A stretch of 64,000 nucleotides of DNA from Leptospira wolffii serovar Khorat str. Khorat-H2. GTDB lineage: Bacteria; Spirochaetota; Leptospiria; Leptospirales; Leptospiraceae. Below, in pieces: positions 26,546-35,549 of the stretch. The stretch is taken from positions 544,501 to 608,500 of the forward strand of contig NZ_AKWX02000004.1 in assembly GCF_000306115.2 (NCBI RefSeq). Reading direction: 5' to 3'. The position numbers and the translations under genes were made by a program. Positions within the stretch are counted from its first letter, which is position 1; the number at the start of each line of letters is the position of its first letter. The notes under the pieces were generated by a model. That model made no database searches. It had not been told where the DNA came from and saw only the letters and a program-made list of their open reading frames with translations.

Positions 26546-26577
26546 AAAAATCCCCGCTTTTTAGGGCGAGGATTTTT
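26546..26577. terminator. Bidirectional terminator between the 26508 gene and greA
   Basis: AAAAATCC at 26546-26553 pairs with GGATTTTT at 26570-26577, and the stem continues inward with three more pairs after one mismatch. A and T tracts on the two sides make it work in both directions. It lies between convergent genes ending at 26508 (plus) and 26606 (minus). Confidence 0.85.
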
Positions 26578-26605
26578 CGAAGATTTCGATGGATCGGAGA
26601 TTCGA

Positions 26606-29383
26606 TCAATCTTGGTTTTGTAGAGAGTATCTGGAAATTTCCAATACCTTAAACTTGGTTTCGGCTCCGCCCAGATTCAAGGAAGCGGTATCCCCAACTT
26701 TCTTTCCGAGCAGGGATTTACCCAATGGAGATTGGTAGGAGATGATGTTTCTCTCCGTATCCGCGTCCCATGCTCCCAAGATGGAATAAGACAGAGACTC
26801 TCCGCTGGATTCGTTCTTGAGTTTGACCGTGGTTCCGATATTGATTCTGTCCGTTTTAACGTTGGATAGATCCAATACGATTGCGCCTTTCAGCTCCGCT
26901 TCCAATTTCTTGATCTGAGCTTGGAGTTGGACCTGACGTTCCATAGCTGCCTTGTATTCCGCGTTTTCCCGTAAGTCCCCTCTTTCTTGAGCCTCTCCGA
27001 TATCTCGGGAGTTTTCCAACATTTCCACGTTGACCAAATGCTCGAACTCGGCCTTTTTCAGATTCAAGGCACGGCGAGTGACTAGAACCGCATTCTCCGG
27101 AATTCTTGCGAGAACATCCTCGTCTTCGTCTTCTTCATCCTCGTCTTCCCAGACTAGATCCGGTTTTAGAGAACGAATGAGAGACATGAGTCTATCTTTC
27201 TCGGTTTCCTCTATATAAGGAACCTCGCGATAGAGAGCATATACTTTACGGATATATTCGGAGTCTCCGTTTTGGATGGCTTCGGAAATCACCGCAGCAT
27301 CGTTTCCGAAGAGAATTTCCTGGCATATATTCTTGAGCTTGGTCCCCTTCTCCTCTATTTTGTTCAGAGGTTTGAGAAGACGCAAAACTCTCAGGATGAG
27401 ATCCTGTCTGGAAATATGCATCCATTCTTCTTCCCAAGTACGCCAGAGAATGGACTTAGCTACCCATAGGAATACCTCGGGGTTTTCCTTGGCACGACTG
27501 GTCGCGGTTTCGATGAACAAATTCAGTTCTGCGGATTTACCGTCCGCTTCCAGAACGGAAACGATGTATTTGTTATTCTTAACGGGAACTTCGAATAGAA
27601 GACCCACAAGAATATTGACCCAATCGGAATGGTATTTTTTTACCAGATCCACGAAGGATTTCTTGAGATCCAGGTTGGTAATCTTGGAAGAAAACTCCAA
27701 AAGCTCGTCTCTTTGCAGGGACTTGATGATCTTCGCCACATCGTCCGGCTTCTGGTATCTTTGGAAATCGTAAGGAGTTCCGTCCTCTCCTTCCATGACG
27801 GAAGCGACCTCGTCCAGATACAGATACGCCACGATCTTACGGAAAGGATCGTGAGTTTGCTCTTCTTCGAAATAATGATGCGCAAAAGTATCCACCGCGC
27901 TCTCTGCCTCTTCCTTGTTGCGAAGCGCTTCGATTGCGATATCCAATCTCTTAGAAGGATCGGTATTCGCGTTGAATTTCTCCGTCAATTCCTCGGCAAA
28001 GGTGATGGGCTTTTCGCGATACCAGAGTTCGTCCTTCTTCTTAGGATTGAAACCTAGGTTGTCCTCTTTCTTGATAACGTTCTTGGCTTTGTTCCACCAT
28101 TTAGACCATTCTGCTAACGGAACGAACTTGCCTGCGATCTCCCCTTTGATGTCGGCGACAAGCATATGGTTCTCGAAAGAAGTCAGAAGTTCCTTGAAGA
28201 ATCCGGGCAGGTCATTCTCGAATAAGTCTACCACGGAGGCCTTGTCTTCGTAGAATCTCACCCAGATATGATCCCCTTTCAAAGGCTTAAGGCTCGTAAT
28301 CGCCATCTGGATGGAAAGTTTATGATTCTTTTTGTCTTTGAAGTCGACGAAGATGGAATCTCCGTTAGGCGAAATGGAGACGATCTTGCCGACTCCCCAG
28401 TTTCTGTGAAGAACGTAGTTGCCGGTGTCGAATACGATGTTTCTCTCGAAGTTGGAGATACATACCTTGACCGGTTTTCTGTTATTTCCCAACTCGGACA
28501 TCTTGAGGAAGTCTTCCAGCAAGCTATGGTTGGCATATTTCAGTTTGTATACTCGGATGAGTTCGTTACGGGCCTTATTGGATACCGGTTCGTGATCCAG
28601 GATCTTCTTGAGTAGATAGATAACTCTGTCCCAATCTTCGGTGATTTTAAAAGGCTCTACTAAAGGATAAAGATACCCGGCCAATCTGGTTTTTTCACGG
28701 TGTCCGAGAAGAATACGCTCTATCTTTTCTACGAATTGGATATCGTCGTAGCTATTCGTAACGAAGATCGGCCAGATTTCCTCGAATTGGATATAATCCT
28801 TGGTCTTAGCGAAAGTCTCGATCGCCTGCTTTAAGTAGGTTACCGCCCTCTCTTTGTTTTCTTCTAAGATAGCTAATGCGTATTTCTTTGCGATTTCAGG
28901 ATTTTTACGGTCCTGCTTGGCGAGCTTTTCGAGAACAGGTTTGAGTTCCTTATTCTTCTTGAGCTTTTCCAAGGCCTCCGCCTTGAAACGGAGTGCATAA
29001 CGATCCTCACCGTATTTTAGGATATTATCGGTGATATGCTCGATGATAACCCATTTGCTCGCCTGTTTGAACGAATCCAAAAGATTTTTGAAATAAGTCG
29101 CCGCATCGATGCTGCCTTTTTGTAGACCCAAAATCCCGAGCAAATATCTTGCCGAAATACTCTCCGGGTGATCCTGCAAATGCTCTTCTAATTTGCCCTT
29201 TGCAGCGTCCAGGATTCCTGCGGATTGAAAAGATTCGATAAGATCGTCGTAGATTTTAAATTTAGATGCAGGAATGGAATTTGCGTCTGAGCGGACATAG
29301 ATCTCCTCGTTAAAAAGAGAGGTCAGCTTGTCCAAATCGCTGGCAGGCTTAGTTTCCGCGGTTGTCGCAGTTTCGTTAGACAT
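26606..29383 (-). CDS. greA: Giant GreA: transcript cleavage factor with long N-terminal extension
   Basis: A 925-residue protein whose last 160 residues are GreA. These comprise the coiled coil with the tip motif ERGDLRENAEYKAA, whose Asp and Glu in GreA reach into the RNA polymerase channel to trigger cleavage of backtracked RNA, followed by the FKBP-like domain. Residues 1-300 look like TPR/HEAT-type helical repeats. Around 315-370 a segment VLHRNWGVGKIVSI...VDFKD resembles the Tudor-like domains that contact RNA polymerase in UvrD/PcrA and CarD/Mfd (inference). An acidic run (EDEDEEDEDED) precedes GreA. Borrelia has a similarly long GreA, so the fusion is a spirochete trait. The ATG at 29383 has GGAG eight bases upstream and is preferred over 29413. 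Confidence 0.93.
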   Translation of the reverse strand: MSNETATTAETKPASDLDKLTSLFNEEIYVRSDANSIPASKFKIYDDLIESFQSAGILDAAKGKLEEHLQDHPESISARYLLGILGLQKGSIDAATYFKNLLDSFKQASKWVIIEHITDNILKYGEDRYALRFKAEALEKLKKNKELKPVLEKLAKQDRKNPEIAKKYALAILEENKERAVTYLKQAIETFAKTKDYIQFEEIWPIFVTNSYDDIQFVEKIERILLGHREKTRLAGYLYPLVEPFKITEDWDRVIYLLKKILDHEPVSNKARNELIRVYKLKYANHSLLEDFLKMSELGNNRKPVKVCISNFERNIVFDTGNYVLHRNWGVGKIVSISPNGDSIFVDFKDKKNHKLSIQMAITSLKPLKGDHIWVRFYEDKASVVDLFENDLPGFFKELLTSFENHMLVADIKGEIAGKFVPLAEWSKWWNKAKNVIKKEDNLGFNPKKKDELWYREKPITFAEELTEKFNANTDPSKRLDIAIEALRNKEEAESAVDTFAHHYFEEEQTHDPFRKIVAYLYLDEVASVMEGEDGTPYDFQRYQKPDDVAKIIKSLQRDELLEFSSKITNLDLKKSFVDLVKKYHSDWVNILVGLLFEVPVKNNKYIVSVLEADGKSAELNLFIETATSRAKENPEVFLWVAKSILWRTWEEEWMHISRQDLILRVLRLLKPLNKIEEKGTKLKNICQEILFGNDAAVISEAIQNGDSEYIRKVYALYREVPYIEETEKDRLMSLIRSLKPDLVWEDEDEEDEDEDVLARIPENAVLVTRRALNLKKAEFEHLVNVEMLENSRDIGEAQERGDLRENAEYKAAMERQVQLQAQIKKLEAELKGAIVLDLSNVKTDRINIGTTVKLKNESSGESLSYSILGAWDADTERNIISYQSPLGKSLLGKKVGDTASLNLGGAETKFKVLEISRYSLQNQD

Positions 29384-29530
29384 AGGAATTACTCCGCCGA
29401 TTGGGTTCGGCATTCAAAAGTTGGTTCGGATGGGCGGTTTTTTGTATTGTGGAAGCCCTTTCTAAATCAATTATAGCAGCAAAGGGTTATACGTAAACCA
29501 GAATTTGGCCCTTGGGCCCTGTCGCCCCTA

Positions 29531-29572
29531 GATACGATTTTCGCTTCACGAAAATCATTCGGGGCAAGCCCC
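29531..29572. repeat. Two-hairpin dispersed repeat, copy A
   Basis: GATAC is followed by GATTTTCG-CTTCA-CGAAAATC (a perfect 8-bp stem, 29536-29556), the spacer ATT, and a second hairpin built on GGGGC-AA-GCCCC (29561-29572). The same order and spacing occur at 36611-36649, and a degenerate copy lies near 11186. It is in non-coding DNA between greA and the small Cys-rich ORF. Confidence 0.8.
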
Positions 29573-29601
29573 CTTTGGCGGGAGAATTTCTCCGGAGCTA
29601 C

Positions 29602-29835
29602 TCAGAACAACCCCTCTGGTAATGGATTTTCCAAGTTCGCTCTGGAGTCCCCTTTTCTGAGAAAAATTCCCTCGAGTTTGCTCCAAGCGGACCTGGTGTG
29701 GGAAAATTCCTCTTGAGTTTTACAGAGCCATTGGCACTGGACCGTCTTTTTCAAATCTGACAAATGCAGCTTCCTGAGCCAATATTCGCAAATGCCATTC
29801 AAGTCGCAGGGAGAATACTTGTCGAATTTACACAA
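29602..29835 (-). CDS. Possible small Cys-rich protein
   Basis: A 77-residue frame starting with TTG at 29835, with AAGGGA at a good distance upstream. The first half has five cysteines (residues 2, 10, 16, 34 and 38), in patterns CDLNGIC and CQWLC, that could bind zinc or an Fe-S cluster, along with three tryptophans. The codon choice looks like that of neighbouring genes. There is no signal peptide. No family is recognised. It is the only gene candidate in the space between greA and the secreted operon. The evidence is moderate: a well-placed ribosome site and protein-like composition, but a weak start codon and small size. Confidence 0.48.
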   Translation of the reverse strand: MCKFDKYSPCDLNGICEYWLRKLHLSDLKKTVQCQWLCKTQEEFSHTRSAWSKLEGIFLRKGDSRANLENPLPEGLF

Positions 29836-29939
29836 AATATTCCCTTAGAGACCCTACCCTGCGAAATACGAATGGAAATGAAATCTTCTTTCTATATTTC
29901 CTTTCCAGCCTTTCCATTCGGAATTTTCAAATCAGACTC

Positions 29940-30932
29940 TTATTGATGGCAAATCTTCAGCAAAAAGCAGAGAAGGAGCGGATCCAAAAGCGGAGGAGGT
30001 GGTGGTGGCGTCGGATTGATGGTGCCGTCCGGGATCGTATCGTCTATATCCGGTGGAGGCGCCTCGGGGAGAGTATCCGGAACATGCCAACCCAAACTGC
30101 GAAACTTATTCCCGACAGCCCTTCCCCATACCTGGAATCCGGCCGGGCTCGGATGAATCAGATCGATAAAAGTAAGGTCCGCCCTGGGAACCAATGCCCC
30201 GGGAAACAAAGCAAGCTCATCCCAAACGCGTAAGTACTCGATCTGCCTACGACTAGACATCTCCGGGTAATATCCCTCCAATGCCCCCATTCCGAGAGAA
30301 GTCGCGAACCCGAGACTCAATAGAGGAGTTTTCAACGGTTCCGAAAAATTCTTTCCTTGGCTGACTATACCGCCTGCAGGATAATTTCCGATGAGTAGGA
30401 TTTTCTTATTCCTACGCTGGAACACGCTGATGATTCTCTCCACATTCGTTCTCGCTCTCTCTACGGCCATTGCCACAAGCCAGGGCGCCACATAAAAAAA
30501 GGGGGAAGCATAGTACATATCATTTCCCCCGATTTCAAAGGCAACCTTGTTGGCGGTGATGTAATTCGGGTTTACTGGGCTCCCATTCGGAAACACTACA
30601 AAGCATTTTAATAAATGATCAATCAAATCAGAAGTCGTCCAACCAGCCACTCCGAAATTCTGTACATTCCAATTTACAATATCCGCGCCAACCAAGGCAT
30701 TCATATTGGTATAATTATAAGGGGGAAAATCGCCAAAATCGGAACGGCTGTCTCCATACATAGTGACCGTAGTTTTGGAATCATATTGCAAATATTGAAT
30801 GTAATTAGAGGGACTTATTTGATCCTGCATGGTATCGCAATCCAATTGGCGCCCATTGCCTTCATAATACACCTGGGCGGTAAGATTCGATGCAAAGATC
30901 GTGATAAAACAAAGTAAAACATATCTTTTCAT
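29940..30932 (-). CDS. Secreted SGNH/GDSL-family hydrolase
   Basis: A 330-residue protein with a clear signal peptide (residues 1-19, cut near LTA-QV). SGNH blocks are present: TMYGDSRSD with nucleophile Ser62 (block I), IGGNDMYY near 134 (block III) and DLIHPSPAGF near 270 (block V, carrying the catalytic Asp and His). It should be an esterase, lipase or acetyl-hydrolase acting in the periplasm or outside. Block II Gly is not obvious. The C-terminus is unusual: a run of prolines (NPTPPPPPP) followed by a short hydrophobic, Cys-containing tail. It is the last gene of a minus-strand operon with two lipoprotein genes. Confidence 0.85.
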   Translation of the reverse strand: MKRYVLLCFITIFASNLTAQVYYEGNGRQLDCDTMQDQISPSNYIQYLQYDSKTTVTMYGDSRSDFGDFPPYNYTNMNALVGADIVNWNVQNFGVAGWTTSDLIDHLLKCFVVFPNGSPVNPNYITANKVAFEIGGNDMYYASPFFYVAPWLVAMAVERARTNVERIISVFQRRNKKILLIGNYPAGGIVSQGKNFSEPLKTPLLSLGFATSLGMGALEGYYPEMSSRRQIEYLRVWDELALFPGALVPRADLTFIDLIHPSPAGFQVWGRAVGNKFRSLGWHVPDTLPEAPPPDIDDTIPDGTINPTPPPPPPLLDPLLLCFLLKICHQ

Positions 30933-30935
30933 ATT

Positions 30936-31445
30936 TCAAAAATCCGTTACCTTAATGCTATAGCTGCAGCTTGAGTATAGGTTGGAGCTATCTTCAGGAA
31001 TAACACGTAAAGCGTATCTATAATAAGAGGATGGATAAATCGTGCAATTCAGCTGATTCCCCGATCCGATAACCGTCCCTCCTATATTGCAAGTACCGGA
31101 GCCGGAAGGCGGATATAAGAAAGCATTATCAAAAAAATCACAATAATACAAGAGCGCTCGCAAATGGCAACCACTGCTATCAAGTAGTGTAAGCTCTATA
31201 TTTGTCCCATTAGGCCCGGGGCCCTTTTTGATTCCCAAGCCTTCATTCGTCGTAACCTCTTGGTCATTCGCGATACTTCCATTCACATTCCTACAGAAGT
31301 ATTCCTTCGGATTGAACCCACCGTCCAAGTATAGTACGTATAAATACTGCAAGAATCCGTTCGGGTCTCCCTCCTCTTCCTTTGTCGGACAGCCGAGAAC
31401 ACCCAAGGCTAATAGGATCAATAAAAAAGATCGCATTCGAATCAT
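30936..31445 (-). CDS. Putative lipoprotein of unknown function
   Basis: A 169-residue lipoprotein with signal peptide and lipobox VLGC (Cys19). The mature part has seven more cysteines and many Gly, Ser, Asn and Tyr residues, suggesting a disulfide-bonded beta-rich extracytoplasmic domain. No family is known to me. The ATG at 31445 overlaps the stop of the upstream gene as ATGA, and the SGNH hydrolase gene follows after three bases. Tight coupling to a secreted hydrolase suggests a shared surface role. Restarting at Met4 is possible. Confidence 0.75.
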   Translation of the reverse strand: MIRMRSFLLILLALGVLGCPTKEEEGDPNGFLQYLYVLYLDGGFNPKEYFCRNVNGSIANDQEVTTNEGLGIKKGPGPNGTNIELTLLDSSGCHLRALLYYCDFFDNAFLYPPSGSGTCNIGGTVIGSGNQLNCTIYPSSYYRYALRVIPEDSSNLYSSCSYSIKVTDF

Positions 31446-32065
31446 AGTTCTTCTCCCCTGCGCATCTGCTCCCGGATCACTGCTTCTCGGATCCGAACCA
31501 GCCATTGCAAATTCTCCTTTTGGAATTCGAGATCCATAGATGAGTCTCTTTGATCCGCCTCTTGTAGATAACTATACAAATAAATCCCCGCGGACACATT
31601 CAATTTTAAAGATTGCCGTTCTTCCGCAGTCGATTTCTGGATTCCGCTCAGTTGTTCCGTATAATAAGAACTCATTTGTGTTAGGTGAATGTCTCTGATT
31701 TCCCTTAATTGAACCGGAGAGATCCGTTTAGGCCAAACCAAATTTCCCTCCTCCCAGGATTGGAGATCTGTTTCCAACTCTCCCGGAGCAAGTCCCGGAA
31801 AAGAAAAGGTCTCCGAGAGTAGATTTGCGGATTTTTGAATTTCCTCCGGTTGGTTCCAGCCGGTTTCGGTGAGTTGTTCCTCCAATGCTTCTAAGGCCTG
31901 GATTTCCAGGATAGATGGTTGTAGAACGCTTGTTTCATAAATTTTCCAGGAGAGCAAGGCCCTTTCAAAACGCACGAAAGCTTTGGTTCTCATGCCTAAG
32001 CTTAAATCCAAACTACAGCTCCAAACGAAAAGACATAGCAGGACACGGGTCAAAATTCTTCGCAT
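31442..32065 (-). CDS. Putative lipoprotein of unknown function
   Basis: A 207-residue protein with a short signal peptide and probable lipidation Cys17 (FVWSC). The mature protein is almost entirely helical, rich in Leu, Glu and Gln, and lacks cysteine. The second of two close ATGs (32065) is preferred because GGCGGA lies seven bases upstream of it but only one or two from the first (32071). It is the first gene of the three-gene unit lipoprotein, lipoprotein, SGNH hydrolase. A candidate promoter with TTGACA inside an inverted repeat lies about 70 bp upstream. Confidence 0.75.
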   Translation of the reverse strand: MRRILTRVLLCLFVWSCSLDLSLGMRTKAFVRFERALLSWKIYETSVLQPSILEIQALEALEEQLTETGWNQPEEIQKSANLLSETFSFPGLAPGELETDLQSWEEGNLVWPKRISPVQLREIRDIHLTQMSSYYTEQLSGIQKSTAEERQSLKLNVSAGIYLYSYLQEADQRDSSMDLEFQKENLQWLVRIREAVIREQMRRGEEL

Positions 32066-32121
32066 TTGCATTTCCGCCAGGAATCTGCAACCTACGCAGA
32101 TCTACAAATATCCTGAAATAG

Positions 32122-32152
32122 AATATTTCTACATTGTCAATAGAGAAATATT
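32122..32152 (-). promoter_or_regulatory. Inverted repeat around a TTGACA box upstream of the lipoprotein operon
   Basis: AATATTTCT (32122-32130) and AGAAATATT (32144-32152) form a perfect 9-bp inverted repeat with a 13-base spacer. Within the spacer, the minus strand reads TTGACA, a consensus -35 box pointing to the operon that starts at 32065. The downstream -10 is not clear-cut, so the promoter is only probable, but the repeat has the size of a repressor site. Confidence 0.5.
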
Positions 32153-32295
32153 ACAAGAGCGGAATATTAGTTCCGTTTGAGAAACCTATAGCAGCTGTTA
32201 TACGAGAAAAGAAATGATCAAAAATCGGTAAATATACTCAGAGTAAATCCCGAGTAAACGCGGAAGCGTTATATCGAGGGATCGAGGGACAAATA

Positions 32296-32323
32296 AAAAA
32301 CGCGGGAAACATCCCGCGTTTTT
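32296..32323 (-). terminator. Rho-independent terminator after flaA1
   Basis: AAAAACGCGGGA and TCCCGCGTTTTT form a 12-bp stem with a four-base loop and a T-tract on the minus strand. It lies 28 bp past the stop of flaA1 and ends the PUR-flaA2-flaA1 transcript; it would also act on plus-strand transcription. Confidence 0.92.
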
Positions 32324-32350
32324 CCGAAAGTTTAGAATTTGGGACCGGTC

Positions 32351-33292
<942 letters not shown>

Positions 33293-33315
33293 GAGTAAAT
33301 CCTTATACCGGAAGA

Positions 33316-34026
<711 letters not shown>

Positions 34027-34060
34027 GAGAATATCTCCTAAAGATTTAGTGCAATCCTAT

Positions 34061-34300
34061 CTAATTCTGAGAGGGAGGAAAGTCCGCTTCGCTCAGTTCC
34101 CCGTCCTGAATCAGGTCTTGGAATTTGCGAAGAACTTCTATCATTCTGCCGACTCCTTCGGCAGGAATGAAGATGGAGGATTTTTTGCTATTGGACCACT
34201 CGGAAACTTTTAAATAGTAACCGTTCTCGTTGCGTTTTAGATCTACTAAGAACTTCTTGTTCTGAGTCGCGACCTTCTCCGTAAGGATTTCGGGGTCCAA
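34061..34300 (-). CDS. PUR-domain (DUF3276-like) nucleic-acid-binding protein
   Basis: A 79-residue protein. The segment KFLVDLKRNENGYYLKVSEW, followed by SSIFIPAEGVGRMIEVLRKF, matches the beta-strand-plus-helix repeat of PUR-alpha-type domains, found in bacterial single-repeat proteins such as Borrelia BpuR, which binds DNA and RNA. The start is TTG at 34300, well supported by AAGGAG nine bases upstream. It is the first gene before flaA2-flaA1, with a possible promoter just upstream (34325-34358). A role in regulating the flagellar transcript is attractive but unproven. Confidence 0.8.
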   Translation of the reverse strand: MDPEILTEKVATQNKKFLVDLKRNENGYYLKVSEWSNSKKSSIFIPAEGVGRMIEVLRKFQDLIQDGELSEADFPPSQN

Positions 34301-34324
34301 ATAGATTTCTCCTTCCCGTCTCTG

Positions 34325-34358
34325 TGTATAAATATCGGTAGTCTAAGTTCCAAAATTA
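34325..34358 (-). promoter_or_regulatory. Candidate promoter for the PUR-flaA2-flaA1 operon
   Basis: On the minus strand, TTGGAA (34353-34348) and TATACA (34330-34325) are 17 bases apart, a fair sigma-70 promoter. Overlapping it, ACCGATAT (34339-34332), preceded 15 bases upstream by TAAT (34358-34355), resembles the sigma-28 (FliA) consensus TAAA-N15-GCCGATAA. Either would place transcription start roughly 20 bases before the TTG at 34300. Confidence 0.5.
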
Positions 34359-34359
34359 G

Positions 34360-34633
34360 CCAAGTAAAAAGTTTTTTGGCGTACCGACTAAAAAAGCGAA
34401 GATTTTTAGAAAAAGGCCTCCTTTTCTCCGCCGAGAACCGATCCAATCGGGGAACCTACCCGCCCAGGCCATTTTTCGGAATCTTTCGGGAAAGATGCTG
34501 GTCTTCCTACCAAAATGGGAGAAAATCGATCTCGAATGAGACATAGTTCGAACTTCGGAGGCAATCCAGGCCATTCTTCTGGAAAGAAACGAGTGAAACT
34601 AGGCCGATAGAAGTCGGATCCTTGGTTGAAATC
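34360..34633. other. Non-coding stretch between the PUR gene and the membrane protein at 34634
   Basis: With the promoter segment above, this makes 333 bp without a gene. Short open frames on the minus strand (for example around 34356-34574) have no ribosome binding site and unlikely composition. I see no repeat, tRNA or strong hairpin here. Confidence 0.5.
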
Positions 34634-35458
34634 TCATTGCCCCGAGGAGTTCCTTCTTCTCTGCCAGATGAGAATACCTATGATCCAGATATAATTCAGG
34701 GCCAAAAGCCCCGAAATCCCGTAAACCCCCGTCTTGATCAGTGCTCCTTGGGGATCGGAAAGAGGGAGTAATATCTTCGGTTTGGGAGGAATATCGAATC
34801 CGTATTTCTTTCCTGCCTCCTGTACCGCTTCCAGATAGTAAGGGTAAAGCCCGGAAGAAGAAAGCGATTCTCCTACATTCGGACTCTCCTTTTCCCAATC
34901 GCATACGGAATCCGAAATCTGGGGACAGGCGGCCCAGGCCAGAACCGGATCCCCCTCCTTCCAATCGGAAGAAACCCACGGCGCCACATGGAAGTATAAA
35001 GGTTTCGTAATGGATCCCGGAGCCTTGGCCTTCGTGGTGGCCGTCACCCTGGATTGGTATTTATAAAGAAAATAGAAATTCTTGAGCTGAACGATCCTAA
35101 CATGGAAGATCCCGGACTCGGTTTGGATGATGGTTTGTTCCGGAGTTCTGAGTCCCAAAAAGAATCCGAAGGCATGGCTTAAATACAATCCGGAGAGAGG
35201 AGCGGAGAGAAAACCCAAAAACAGAGCGAAGAAGATCGCATTTCCATACTGCTTCGTGAGCCTAAGCGTTAGAAAGAATAAGGGAAGAAATAGAAATCCT
35301 AAAAAAGCGACCGTGGAAAATACGGATCCGAAAAGGCCGATTGGCAAAAAAAGCGCGGCCATTCCGTTTACGAATAAAAGTCCGAGACCCAAAATCCTCC
35401 AAGGAGGCTCCGGTCTTTTCGGCCTTTGGTTTTCCCAGTTTTTGACTAATGCAAACAT
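34634..35458 (-). CDS. Hypothetical membrane protein
   Basis: A 274-residue protein that I do not recognise. There are three to four membrane segments in the first 110 residues (about 24-48, 50-72 and 80-105), a soluble middle domain of about 130 residues with two cysteines (WAACPQISDSVCDW), and one more membrane helix near the C-terminus, ending in a basic tail (WQRRRNSSGQ). The topology suggests an extracytoplasmic domain held between helices. An ATG at 35458 is taken as start; one at 35473 adds five residues. It stands alone between non-coding stretches. Confidence 0.65.
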   Translation of the reverse strand: MFALVKNWENQRPKRPEPPWRILGLGLLFVNGMAALFLPIGLFGSVFSTVAFLGFLFLPLFFLTLRLTKQYGNAIFFALFLGFLSAPLSGLYLSHAFGFFLGLRTPEQTIIQTESGIFHVRIVQLKNFYFLYKYQSRVTATTKAKAPGSITKPLYFHVAPWVSSDWKEGDPVLAWAACPQISDSVCDWEKESPNVGESLSSSGLYPYYLEAVQEAGKKYGFDIPPKPKILLPLSDPQGALIKTGVYGISGLLALNYIWIIGILIWQRRRNSSGQ

Positions 35459-35549
35459 AGGGTTCTTTCCCATCCGGTCCGGGAGCTAAGGTCTTATTGT
35501 GAATCGATGCTCACTAAAAACCCGAAATCTTTTTCGGATCCGAATCCAT

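Noticed and set aside
27030..28615. Several long plus-strand frames opposite greA
   Set aside because: They mirror the charged, repetitive greA coding frame and have no conserved features or ribosome sites.
29764..29946. Plus-strand frame of 60 codons antisense to the small Cys-rich ORF
   Set aside because: The opposite strand has the better ribosome site, composition and codon use; this one overlaps the end of the SGNH hydrolase gene.
34356..34574. Minus-strand frame of 72 codons before the PUR gene
   Set aside because: Overlaps the candidate promoter region, lacks a Shine-Dalgarno site and looks random in composition.
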